DNA of 64,000 nt, taken from the NCBI GenBank assembly GCA_018894105.1, contig CM032127.1, forward strand, positions 3,133,001 to 3,197,000, written 5' to 3'. Origin of the DNA: Jacaranda mimosifolia. Lineage: Eukaryota > Streptophyta > Magnoliopsida > Lamiales > Bignoniaceae. This document shows positions 13,120 through 24,898 of this stretch, one piece after another; the first letter of the stretch is position 1, and each line of letters starts with the position of its first letter. The notes under the pieces are model-generated. The model had not been told where the DNA came from and made no database searches. It saw only the letters and a program-made list of their open reading frames with translations. The translations under genes were made by a program, and so were the position numbers.

Positions 13120-13266
13120 GTGGATATTCCATGGTCCATCAAATCTCTCATCGAAAAGATCAAACATTTTTTGAATTGTTGGCTCAAATGGTGCTTCAAA
13201 TTTGTAAATAGGAATGTAAACTCGGTTGTTCACAACCTTGCTAAGTGGGCAGCCCTCTCAGGCTAG
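13120..13266 (+). pseudogene. RNase H-type (RVT_3) relic of a LINE-like retroelement
   Basis: One open frame reads VDIPWSIKSLIEKIKHFLN and then FVNRNVNSVVHNLAKWAALS before a TAG at 13264-13266. The second part matches the pattern R-x-x-N-x-V-A-H-x-L-A-x-x-A, the C-terminal motif of the RNase H-like domain found at the end of plant non-LTR retrotransposons and in free-standing RVT_3 proteins. Only about 48 codons remain and no reverse transcriptase is found upstream, so it is a fragment. A poly-A tail and target-site duplication were not identified. It lies directly before the tandem repeat at 13.34 kb. Confidence 0.55.
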
Positions 13267-13343
13267 TTCGGGTATGTGCCTTTCAATGCACTCCATATCA
13301 GTATCTTTCATGATAGGGGTCACCTTCTGTGGATTGACAATTT

Positions 13344-13708
13344 ATTCTAATGAAATATCATTTTTTATTGATAAAAGGGAGATATATATATATATATATA
13401 TTTGATTGAAGCTAAGATGTAATTTCTTATTACTTTTAAGTGGGCGCACTTTGAGATGTCGATTGGCTCCAATTATTGTATTTTCAATCTTTATATATAT
13501 ATATTATTCTAATGAAATATCATTTTTTATTGATAAAAGGGAAATATATATATATATATATTTGATTGAAGTTAAGATGTAATTTCTGATTACTTTTAAG
13601 TGGGCGCGCTTTGAGATGTTGGTTCGCTCCATTTCTTATTTGATTGAAGCTAAGATGTAATTTCTTATTAATTTTAAGTGGGTGCGCTTTGAGATGTTGA
13701 TTGGCTCC
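13344..13708. repeat. Local tandem repeat, three copies of a ~69-bp core
   Basis: The core begins TTGATTGAAGCTAAGATGTA and ends with GATTGGCTCC or a close variant. Copies are at 13402-13470, 13562-13630 and 13640-13708. A longer unit of about 160 bp, including ATTCTAATGAAATATC and an (AT)n run, is duplicated at 13344 and 13505. The third copy lacks that upstream part. The copies differ at several positions, so the array is not recent. A minus-strand frame runs through it only because the repeat unit lacks stops. Confidence 0.85.
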
Positions 13709-13729
13709 AATTCTTATATTTTCAATCTT

Positions 13730-13760
<31 letters not shown>

Positions 13761-14593
13761 CCTATGAATGTACATGTTCTCATAGCAATAATGTATTTTT
13801 GATTTGAGTATTTGATCTCATAATTTCACCGAGGAAGAGCCATTATCATTGTTATAGCTTCAATTATTAAAATTAGATTCACTTATTTAAAATCCAATCT
13901 TGATACTAGCTCATGATGATTAAAGTAAAATCATGATTCTATCAATGAAGTAAACTTAATAAAATAATAATTAATAATGTAAAAAGATCAAATTTTGATA
14001 ATTTAATACAATCAAAATAATTGAATTGAACATTTTTCAAACATATTCTACAATTGAATCAGTAACCAAATTAATTAGTTGACAATACCTAATTATCCCA
14101 CATTAGAAGGAGCCAAAAACTTAAAATAATTTATAAATTATTCTCCATCGCTCATCTTTCTATAGCATCACTGTGTAAGTTTTATCATACTTATATTGCT
14201 TCACATGTATAATTTACGATAATAATAATTAAAAATAAATAAATAAATTACGTTCAACTACAAAAAAAGTTAAACTTTTCACTGAAAAATTATACCTAGG
14301 AGTGGCATATTGAATTTACTAATTCTAGAAACAACCTATTTGATATATTTACTATACTATATAGTTTTAAGAAGAGAAAACAACATATGGATCCATTTCA
14401 AATGTCTGATTTTGACATAGCCGCATGTAGGTGTAGCAATAATGCACCGTTAATTACAGCAACCCACTATAGTTGCATTAATTACTTTTCACAAAAGCCA
14501 TCATAATTTTCATTATTGAGGTTAAAAAAGTGTTAGTTTTTCAATAATTGGCTCCCATAAAAAAAGCAGCATACCTTATATATATATATATAT

Positions 14594-14700
14594 AATTTTT
14601 TTTATTTATACGCACGCATGCACATCAAAAATTCGTTCATGCTTAAACACATGATATTTCATATTATATGAGAGACTTATGCCATTGGATCACAAGTCGT
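14594..14700 (-). mobile_element. SINE-like element, copy 1
   Basis: On the minus strand the sequence runs GATCCAATGGCATAAGTCTC, then a middle part, then GATGTGCATGCGTGCGTATA, and ends in an A-rich tail. The same order of blocks occurs in the copies at 15450 and 42773. The first block resembles a tRNA A-box and the tail is typical of retroposition. The B-box part is eroded in this copy. Confidence 0.5.
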
Positions 14701-15449
14701 ATATATATATATTATGTACGTAATATAGAAAACAGTTCAATAAGTTGATTATAACGTTTTCCACCCACTTTTCATTATTGCACATAGCTGCAAATTTCTG
14801 ATGGCCTCAGAAAAAATGAGAATTATGGTTGGGATATTTACTATATTGTACTACATTAATGTTGAAAATATGCAGGTCGGCGGATATCATTTAATGTTTA
14901 AATTTTTCTTAAATTATGAAATTTTCAAAATTAGATTAGCCGCTGCAGGGGGAAAAAAAAAGAAAGAAAAGGGAGAAAACCAATAGTTGATGCTTATAGG
15001 ACTAGAAAAAGAAAATTCAATTCAAAGTTCTGTTATTTATATTATTTATAAAATGTGAAAATTTTAATAATTAATTTGTTGTTATTTTTAAATAATTGAC
15101 AAAATTAACATATTCTAAAAGATAATGATGAGAAAAGTTTTATTCGCTCTCTCTAGACATTTTTTTTAACACTTCTCTCCAATTATTCTTTTTTTTTTTT
15201 TTAAGTTCCTTTTTTCATGTACTCTTTTACCTTATCACTTTTTTAAAAGTATATTATTAAATATTTAACGAGTTTCATTGAAATTATTGCAAAAATATAG
15301 TATTATATAAAAAGAAGAAATAAATATTTTTTTTGAAATTTTATATTATAAAATTTTAACACATGCTTAAGTGTGCAGAAACACTGACATTTATAAAATC
15401 TTACCATTTGTCATCAAATTCTAAAATTCTCAAATATAAATGTGAGACG

Positions 15450-15551
15450 ACTGAATGATTTGTAGTTCAACGGCATAAGTCTCTCAAAATTAGGAATTCG
15501 AAACCTAATAAACTCTTAGTGTACGCATGTATTAATAAAAAAATATAAAAT
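15450..15551 (+). mobile_element. SINE-like element, copy 2
   Basis: The block TAGTTCAACGGCATAAGTCT resembles a Pol III A-box, and about 30 nt later GGAATTCGAAACC resembles a B-box (consensus GGTTCGANTCC). A conserved GTACGCATGTATTAAT and an A-rich tail follow. Order and spacing match the other copies in the window. No folded tRNA gene is present. Confidence 0.5.
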
Positions 15552-16272
15552 TAGTGCCATTCAATTCAATTAATCAGTCACTGACAAAATAAGTTAGGTA
15601 TTGCTTCTATCACTATAAAACAAAATAAAACCTACATCATTTTTTTAGTTCAAATCCCACTGTCACCATACTCACAAATGTAAACTTAAGTGATATATCA
15701 AATCTTTGCCAGGACATTTTTGATAACTTGTGAATGATAGTTTTGGACATTATCCCACACGAATACAAATTTATGGGATTTTGTATGTGCTCAGCTTCAT
15801 TCATCCCACACGTAAAAGATAATGATTATATTTTATCACTAAATTTTATGTATATAATACTTGTAAAGCCGACAGTTCTCAACTACTTTAAACTGTGTAC
15901 TCTTCACTTTATGTCTTTTTCTTGCAAACATCCTGTAATTTTTCCAACCTACTATAATCTACCACCTTTCCCTCCCATGCACCGGTTTCTGTTGGTTGTT
16001 CCTTGTTACCAAGATTTCTCTGTGAAAAGGAAAAAAATATTGAAGGAAGATTGATCAAGAAATCAATTAATACAAAGCACTCAACCACCTCTTTCCAGCC
16101 TCCAAAGTCGTTGCAGATTGACCCATCAAACGCAACCCAAAATGTATCCTGCTCACAAATCCAAACCCTCAAACCCTTCTTTAAAGCCTCTAAAGATCAC
16201 CTATTTTTCTGCTAAGAGGACTTGCATTTGCCTCTGTCTTTGCCCCCACAACTTGGGGTGTCCCAGAAAAAT

Positions 16273-19200
16273 ATGTTTTCAAGAAACACATTGAGTAATG
16301 GTACTCAGGGTGATGAGGAGGATACCCTTGTGCTGGCTGCTTTGCAGAGGTCTCCTACTTATGATAGGGCCCGGATTGCGCTTGTTCGGAATTCTGTTGG
16401 GGAGCTTTCGTTGGTTGATGTTCGGAGAATTAAGGAACAAGAAAAAAACCAAGTTCTGGATAAGTTGGTTAATGCAGTTAATGGAGATATTGAGGGGTTT
16501 TATAGAAGAGTTAGGCAGAGATTTGATGCGTAAGGCTTTCAAGATTCTGTTTTTATGTGTTACTGTTCAGTTACTTGATTTTATGGGTATTGTTTGATCC
16601 ACAAAGGCATTCAAGATTCTTGATTTTATGGTTTTGTTATATGAGCAAAGGGTGTCAAGATTGTTTATTATATTCAGTTTCTTGAACAATTTTTATACCA
16701 AGAAATGGATTAATGCATGATTTATACTGTTTAAATTTTTTTATCAAACCTTTGTGTGCTAGTGTTTATGTGATTGCACTGAGGATTTGGAATAATAAGG
16801 GGTGCAGCATGATTCAGAATTATTGCATGATAGCTTAGAAATTGCGTGTCAATGAATTGGTGGTACTCAAATTATATCCATGGTCATTACAGTGTCGGCC
16901 TGGAATTTCCAAAAGTTGAGGTTCGATTTAAGAATCTGAAGGTGGATGCCTTAGTCCATGTGGGAAGCAGAGCTTTGCCAACCATTCCCAATTTCATTTT
17001 TGATACGACTGAGGTAGGTTTGTGGAGTATAAGTATCTGATAAGCTAAAAGGATTTTTCATGGATTCATCTGATCTGTGTCTATTGAATGTTGTCATAAA
17101 AAATAGGCTTTCTTGAGACGGCTTGGGATTTTCTCTGGAAGAAAACAGAAATTTTCTATCCTGAACAACATAAATGGTATCATACGCCCTTCAAGGTATC
17201 TTGTGAGCTTCAATGAAATATTAGTGCATAAGTCATGGTTTCTCAATTTAATGACTGAGGTTATTTTCTAGGTTGACTCTGCTTCTGGGCCCTCCAAGCT
17301 CTGGAAAGACGACATTTCTTTTGGCTCTCGCAGGTCGCCTAGCAAGCAGCCTGCAGGTACAGGGACAATTATGCACAATTAACTTGTGAATTGGCCTTCA
17401 ATTCCCATGCAAGTCATATGCATAGTTCAATTCAATTTCATTTGGGTTTGGCATAATTGCAGCTTTGTTTGTCTATTTTATATCTGTTCATACAATTGTG
17501 GGATTTCAGTTGTTTGGCTACTTTTTCACTGACCTTTACTACTATGTCGGACAGCAACTACTTTCAATAAATTTTCTGGAATGTCTGTACTTAATTTAAT
17601 AATTCACAGAGTGATACATGTCGACTCCATCCTTCATGATTCGGCTGACCATACTTCATTTTCTATGCTCCTTCATCTCCGCTGTCAACAACTGTGCTTA
17701 CAGAAACTTATTCTATAATCAGTTATTGTCTAACAACAATTTTACTCTCCAAGATACTCATGAACTCTGTGTAAAAACACGAATTACTTGACGATGAAGG
17801 CATATTCAAAGCAAGGATACTTTAGAGAAAAAAGATGTATTGCAATCAGACGACAGTCATTTGACAAATTTGTATTTAATATAGACTAGAAGAAAATAAG
17901 AATCACCAAAACTACATCATAAAGTAAGATTATCTTTATGTGCCTTGTATTATCTTTATGTGCCTTGTCCTTCCAATTCCACTAATGCACATATGTGAAT
18001 TGGGTAGAGAAAATTCTGGAGAAATAGAATTAGATCATAATTTGTTATAAATAGAGAAGCTGGGTGCAATCAAGAAGAAAGGATACCCCGTTGGTGGAAA
18101 ATGGAGGAACCTAAATCAGTCTCTGGAGATTGACCGGATCTCCATGTGCTTAAATATGCTTGGATTTGCTTAATATCCTAAATTGTTGCAAAGTTGGATG
18201 CATTGAATACAGTCCGCTCAAAGAGCTCACTCTTATAGCATTTTGATTTCATGGCTAGACATCGTGCCTATTTAATTCTTATCAAGTCGTGAACCTACTT
18301 TGAAGATGTCAGGGAAAGTCACATATAATGGGCATAATCTAGAGGAGTTCATTCCTCAGAGAACCTCAGCATATGCAAGTCAGCAGGATTGGCACATTGC
18401 AGAGATGACTGTGAGGGAGGTTCTTGAATTTTCGGGACACTGCCAAGGCGCTGGATTTAAGCATGGTAACATAAACTAGACATTCATTATAACAGTTTTA
18501 ATTGAAAGGTTTCTCATGCATGTTTCTTATCCATTATTGGAATTCGGTATCGGAAATGCTGACGCGTAGAAATGCTCATGGAACTTCTTAGAAGAGAGAA
18601 AATTGCTGGAATAAACCCAGATCAAGATCTAGATATGTTTATCAAGGTAAGCTTTCCTGATTAAAGTTGTCCTTAATTGATGTAGCTGTCTGCAGGTTAC
18701 TGTATTTGTCTGCTATAGCACATGTTTCTGTCATTGAAATGCTTGTTTTCTCCTAGGCAGTGGTACTGGGGCAACAGACAAGTTTTCTTGTGGAATACAT
18801 CATGAAGGTGTGCCTTATTTTCTTACTTCTGTTAAGAATATTGTCTGTTTTGTTATCCATATCTAATTATTTATGGCCTAAATTTTTTTTTTTCCTTATT
18901 ATTTTTTTCTGCATGACTGCCAGTAAGTTTTCAAATTCAATCGTGCTGCTAGTTAATTTTTTGAAATTTCTTATACATTGTTCTGAAATATATGCGAAGA
19001 TTTTAGGATTGGATATTTGTGCTGATACATTGGTGGGAGATGAAATGCTTAAAGGGATATCTGGGGGCCAAAAGAAGCGGCTTACCACCGGTAGTTACCT
19101 CAATTGATCTGATGGTGTTCAATTTGCTGAAATAGAATATTTTCCACTTGAATTACTAACATATAAAACATCTGCAGCTGAACTGCTTATGGGTGCCTCT

Positions 19201-22200
19201 AGGGTGCTTTTCTTGGATGAGATATCAACGGGACTAGATAGCTCAACTACTCATCAAATTATCAGATATCTTCAGCACACAACTCATGCTCTTGATTGTA
19301 CGGCATTAGTATCTCTTTTGCAACCAGATCCTGAGACTTACGAGATGTTTGATGACATAATTCTTTTAAGCGAGGGACAAATTGTTTATCAGGGACCTCG
19401 TGAAGCTGCACTTGATTTTTTCGCATTTATGGGTTTCAAGTGTCCATCCAGAAAAAATGTTGCTGACTTTCTACAAGAGGTATTGTTTGCGGTTTTGACT
19501 TCAAATTTGCTCATTGTTTTCTTAGTTTTAAATCTGACCTCTTGAAAGCCCATGCATAGGTAATATCTGAAAAGGATCAAGAGCAGTATTGGTTTCTTAA
19601 TAATAGATACAACTATGTACCTGTGGCAAAGTTTGTAGAAGGCTTTCGATCCTTTCGTGTTGGTAATTTATTGGCTCAAGAGTTGGCCATCACATTTGAT
19701 AAACATTACAGTCATCCAGCAGCCCTAACTACCAAGACTTATGGTATATCGAGGGCTAAGCTTCTGAGGATTAGTTTTTCTTGGCAGATGCTACTACTGA
19801 AGAGGAATTCCCCTGTGTTTATTTTCAAATTTTTCCAGGTAATTAATATCTCTGAAATCTCTTGCAATCCTCAGCCGACAAAGTCATATGTTGTCTTCTT
19901 GACTACAAAAATTTATACAGTAATATTATTGCATTTGCAGCTCCTCCTCATTATCTTGATCATGATGAGTGTGTTCTTCCGGACAACAATGCATCATGAT
20001 ACTCTTGATGATGGGGGCGTCTACCTTGGCGCCATTTACTTTGCGATAGTTATGATTCTTTTCAATGGATTCATGGAGGTCCCAATGTTGATAGCTAAGC
20101 TTCCTGTTCTTTACAAGCACAGAGATTTGCGTTTCTATCCCTGCTGGATATACACTCTTCCCTCCTGGCTTTTGAGTGTTCCCCTTTCACTTGTAGAATC
20201 TTTTCTATGGGTGGCAGTTACATATTATGCCATTGGCTTTGATCCTCAAATAACTAGGTATATGTTATATCCTTCTTTTTTTCTTTAGTACTTAGACATA
20301 GATGTAAATCTCACTAGCTTATCATGTATAGGTGCCTCCTGCAGCTCTTGCTATACTTCACTCTGCATCAAATGTCCATAGGTCTTTTCCGCGTGATGGC
20401 ATCATTAGGGCGAAATATGGTAGTTGCCAACACATTTGGATCTTTTGCCCTGTTGGTTGTCATGGTCCTTGGAGGATTTATACTTTCGAGAGGTCATTGA
20501 TAATGCCCTTTTACTTCTTTCTTTTTTAATAGTTAACCATATCACTTTCTTGATTCTGTTCGTTTAATAATTCTACTAATTTATGCTGGCATTTTTTCAC
20601 CCTGACAGATAGCATCCCAATTTGGTGGATCTGGGGTTACTGGTTCTCCCCTATGATGTATGCCCAAAGTGCTGCTTCAGTGAATGAATTTCTCGGTCAT
20701 TCCTGGGATAAGGTAATCCCATTTCTTGGTACCGCTTCTGTCTCATCTATATCTTTGTGTACTTAAAAGGTATGACGATTTTCATTAAATTCTCTCATCA
20801 GAGTGCTTCACCTTTTTCCTGTGTGTAATAAACTGTATACTTTTTCCTGATGACAGAAAGCTGGAAACAATACTACTTTATCTTTGGGAGAAATGTTGCT
20901 GAAGGTTCGCAGTTTATTTCCCGATGACCATTGGTATTGGATTGGGGTTGGAGCATTACTTGGATATACATTATTATTCAACACCCTCTTCACTTTGTTC
21001 CTGACTCACTTGAATCGTAAGTTTCATTCCTGAAAGATCTTGGCCATGTCGAGACAATAAATGGTGAACTCTAGTTATCTGGTTCTAATTCTTGTGCAGC
21101 CCTGGGGAGTCAGCAAGTTGTTCTTCCCATGGAGAATCGTCGTGACAAAGACAAGGGACAAGAGACTGAACTTTCCACCATTTCTTTTGGAGAGTTTCTG
21201 CAACACTCACACTCGTTTACTGGTTTGCGAAAGAACCCTGAATCTTTCATCATTACTTTCAGAGATTTTTTGCAAAATTCACACTCATACACCGGTTTGC
21301 CAAAGAATCAATACTTGTGGACTAATTCCCTTTTTCTGGTTTGGCACAGTGGTCTTATTTTTATCTTCTCACATCTTGGCAGGCAAGAGTATTAGCAAAC
21401 ACAAAGGAATGGTGCTTCCATTTGAACCTCTGTCCATGTGTTTCAGCAACATCAGCTATTATGTCGACGTTCCTCTGGTAAATCAAACAGCTTAATTTCA
21501 GATGAGTTCATCCTGAGAAAATCTATGAGACTATCTCTAGCTGTTTTGTGCTTCAGGAACTGAAGGGACAGGGCTTTTCTCAGGACAAGTTGCAGTTATT
21601 GGTAAATGTAACCGGAGCGTTCCAGCCAGGTGTGCTTACTGCATTAATTGGCGTCAGCGGTGCTGGTAAAACGACCCTCATGGACGTTTTAGCGGGAAGA
21701 AAAACCGGCGGACATATTGAAGGCAGGATATACATTTCTGGATATCCCAAGAATCAAGAAACATTTGCAAGGATTTCCGGCTACTGTGAACAGAACGATG
21801 TTCATTCCCCATGTCTCACTGTGCATGAATCACTCATGTTTTCTGCGTGGCTCCGGCTATCTTCTCAGTGTGATTCTGCTACAAAAAGGGTAATAATCTC
21901 TTGGCTTCTTTTCCGTTCCTTTTCTTTTATCTTCGTGTATATATCTTTTCTCCTCTTAAATTGTTTGAGTGTCAATCGCAGGCTTTTGTGGATGAGGTTA
22001 TGGAACTAGTTGAGCTAACTCCATTACGTAGGGCACTAGTTGGTGTACCAGGAGTGAACGGCTTGTCGGTTGAACAAAGGAAAAGGCTGACTATTGCGAT
22101 CGAGCTTGTTGCCAATCCTTCTATTGTTTTCATGGACGAACCTACTTCTGGACTTGATGCCAGGGCCGCAGCCATTGTGATGAGAGCTGTGAGGAACATT

Positions 22201-23897
22201 GTCAACACCGGTCGAACAATCGTTTGCACTATTCACCAGCCCAGCATTGATATTTTTGAATCTTTTGATGAGCTTTTACTAATGAAACGAGGCGGACAGC
22301 TCATTTATGCAGGTCCATTGGGCAACAAATCTACCAAACTCATTCGATACTTTGAGGTGAACCATTTTTTTGAACTTCTAATTTCTTATTCTAATGCAGC
22401 ACTGATTTTGACTCATATTCGAAGCTTATGTTATATGTCCTCAATTCTCCTAGGCTATTCTGGGAGTTCCAAAAATAAGACCTGGATATAACCCTGCAAC
22501 TTGGGTTCTTGAAGTTACATCTCCAGCAGAAGAGAATCGCCTTGGCGTGGACTTTGCAGAAATTTATCGCCGATCAAATTTGTTTCAGTAAGTGCTGATT
22601 AACTTTATGAAAGAGCAAAATTCGGAGAACCCTTTTTGTTCTTCCAAAAAATGTACCTATTTTTTCACCATTTCAGGCAGAATAAGGTTCTAGTTGAGCG
22701 TTTAAGCAAACCGGATACAGATACAAATGAATTGATCTTTCCAAGCAAATACTCTCTGTCGTTTTTCGGCCAGTTTTTGGCATGCCTTTGGAAGCAGAAC
22801 CTATCGTACTGGCGTAACCCACAATACACTGCCGTCCGCTTCTTCTACACAGTCATCATCTCGTTGATGTTCGGAACAATATGCTGGAAATTTGGTTCCA
22901 AAAGGTTTCATCTCTGAACTATTTACTTTCCTGCTTCTACCCGCTTTTGACTGCTTCTTATGTACTTTTCATGATTGGAAAAATGGTGGTTATATGCTAA
23001 CTTCTACACTGTGATGTTTCCTTTACAGGGAAACCCAACAGGATATATTTAACGCTATGGGGTCGATGTATGCAGCTGTTTTATTTATCGGAATCACAAA
23101 TGCAACTTCTGTGCAGCCAGTGGTTTATGTCGAAAGATTTGTTTCATTTAGGGAAAGAGCTGCCGGAATGTATTCTGCACTACCATTTGCCTTTGCCCAG
23201 GCAGGCTTTATCTTTCTGTTTTTCCACCTTTTTCATTGAGTTTTATCTCTTTAAAAGTTCGCTAAAAGCATGTTCTTTTCCAGGTTGCGGTTGAATTCCC
23301 GTATGTTTTTGTGCAGTCGCTTATTTACAGTGCCATCTTCTACTTCATGGCATCTTTTGAATGGAATATATGGAAGTTTCTTTGGTATATATATTTCATG
23401 TACTTCACATTGCTCTACTTCACCTTCTTTGGGATGATGACGACTTCTGTTACACCCAATCACAACATCGCTGCAATTCTTGCCGCCCCATTTTATATGA
23501 TGTGGAATCTTTTCAGCGGCTTCATGGTTTCTCACATGGTAGTAATCTATGCGCCAACATAAGACCCTTTTTTGCTCATGTATCAATTTTTCTTATTTCA
23601 CTTAACAGTCATCATTTTTCTCAGAGGATTCCAGTGTGGTGGAGATGGTATTACTGGGCAAATCCGATAGCTTGGAGCTTATACGGGCTTCTAACATCGC
23701 AATATGGGGACATTAGTGAACCGGTGAGGCTTACTGATGGTGTCCATTCAGTGCCAATAAAGAAGCTGCTCAAAGATCAGTTCGGGTTCAGGCATGATTT
23801 CTTGGGGCTCGCCGGTTTGGTGGTGGCCGGTTTCTGTGTACTTTTTGCTGTCACTTTTGCTTTTGCTATCAAGTTCTTCAACTTCCAGAGGAGATGA
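16273..23897 (+). CDS. ABCG32: Full-size ABCG/PDR transporter, ABCG32-like (23 exons)
   Basis: This is a plasma-membrane exporter; ABCG32/PEC1 moves cutin precursors. Exon starts-ends: 16273-16529, 16893-17013, 17107-17195, 17272-17356, 18306-18465, 18570-18646, 18757-18807, 19000-19090, 19178-19479, 19560-19838, 19941-20257, 20332-20492, 20609-20712, 20857-21016, 21100-21222, 21383-21477, 21557-21889, 21982-22356, 22454-22587, 22677-22904, 23029-23200, 23284-23538, 23625-23897. They total 4242 nt, giving 1413 aa, and every phase agrees. NBD1 has Walker A GPPSSGKT (about 162-169), signature ISGGQKKR (300-307) and Walker B VLFLDE. NBD2 has GVSGAGKTT (856-864), LSVEQRKR (963-970) and [12 protein letters not shown]. 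Two six-helix membrane domains follow the NBDs. Intron 21 has a GC donor (23201). Exon 15 has a duplicated splice donor. Assignment to ABCG32 is from [16 protein letters not shown] and [13 protein letters not shown]; another member of the clade is possible. Confidence 0.92.
21195..21310 (+). repeat. 72-bp tandem duplication over the exon 15 donor
   Basis: TTTCTGCAACACTCACACTC (from 21195) is repeated as TTTTTGCAAAATTCACACTC (from 21267), 72 bp later. Both copies end in (T/C)ACYGGTTTGC, so each carries a usable GT donor, at 21223 and 21295. The two donors differ by 72 nt in the same frame. The distal one would add 24 residues to the linker between the two halves of the ABC protein. The second copy is also preceded by TACTTTCAG, which resembles an acceptor. 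Confidence 0.75.
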
Positions 23898-24898
23898 CAG
23901 AGGGAGAGGGAAGAGTGTTGCATGATTAGATAGAATTCTTGAGATGATATGGCTTTTGGAAAGGAGATTTGGGTTATTCTTGAGAGAAATTATTGGTCTT
24001 GAAATATTAGTGAAGGAAAATCTTGGAACTGAAAAGAATAGAGGAAGAAAGCATGTTGAGAGCAACATAAGAAGTTGCTGCAGAATATGCAGAGAATAGT
24101 ATGTGTCTTTAAGTAAAATCATGTATAGGATGGAAGCCCAAGGAGTTCAAGAAAAAGAGATCATACCATACAAATGAAATTTTCTATAATTATTTTAGAT
24201 GGATTGTAACTTTAAGCTCATTGTTGAAATTTGTATGAAAAATCAATAATTGTTCAGTTCAGAACATTCCATACTTGAAATTTGTATGAAAATTTGATAA
24301 TCTTTGAGTATGTATCTTTCACATTGTTCTTGAATTTTGCATTAAATCGATAATTTTTAATTTTGTACCTTTCACCTCGTTCATTTTATGAAAAACCAAT
24401 AATTTTTTAGTCTATTTGCTTCACTTTGTTGTTGAAATTGACATGGCAGAAGTTTTTGTAATGCATATGACTCATTGATGAAATTTACATAAAAAAAAAA
24501 AAAAAAAAATTCTAGTTTTGCACTTTTCATCCCATTTATTTGTTTGAAAAATTAATATTTTTTGAGTCTATACATTTCACTATATTATTGAAATCGACAT
24601 AATATAATGATAATTTTTTAATTTTCATAGTATATGTATAATGAATTATTACAAAAAATATTAAAAGTTTATTTTCTAAAACATGAAAACACCATCAAGG
24701 AGTGCAAAATTGTGGGAAAATATATACTTTCCTAGTGAAAATTATAAAAATTATTTTAAATTTATCTAACATTGCAAGGTGTGGGATATAATGTGCTGAG
24801 TTGTTATTTGTAGTATAACTCACTGTCAGCCATTCCCGCCACTAACTCCTATCGGAAAATTCAATTGAACCACCAGTTCAACACACAGGCATACACTA
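23898..24898. other. ABCG 3' region and PPR promoter
   Basis: No gene is seen. The left part is the transporter 3' UTR. From 24180 to 24650 a loose repeat of the phrase TTGAAATTNNNATGAAAA-TNATAATTTTT recurs about five times, with an A-run at 24492-24509. The PPR gene starts at 24899, and its promoter must lie in the last few hundred bases. Confidence 0.55.

Larger units (their letters stand above)
13761..16272. other. Intergenic spacer and ABCG upstream region
   Basis: There is no convincing gene. Two SINE-like copies and several (AT)n runs lie in it. From about 15900 the sequence becomes less AT-rich and pyrimidine-rich, which suits the promoter and leader of the ABC transporter starting at 16273. 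I could not pick a TATA box with confidence. Confidence 0.5.

Noticed and set aside
13520..13783. Minus-strand frame with repeated GANQHLKA(R/H)PLK
   Set aside because: It follows the 69-bp tandem repeat and an (AT)n run. Repetition arises from DNA, not a protein repeat family.
15450..15551. Functional tRNA gene
   Set aside because: A- and B-box-like words are present but no cloverleaf, acceptor stem or anticodon loop can be formed. Treated as SINE-like.
21110..21292. Cys-rich minus-strand frame ([10 protein letters not shown] / [10 protein letters not shown]), possibly a small peptide
   Set aside because: It is antisense to exon 15 of the ABCG gene, and its internal repeat comes from the 72-bp duplication.
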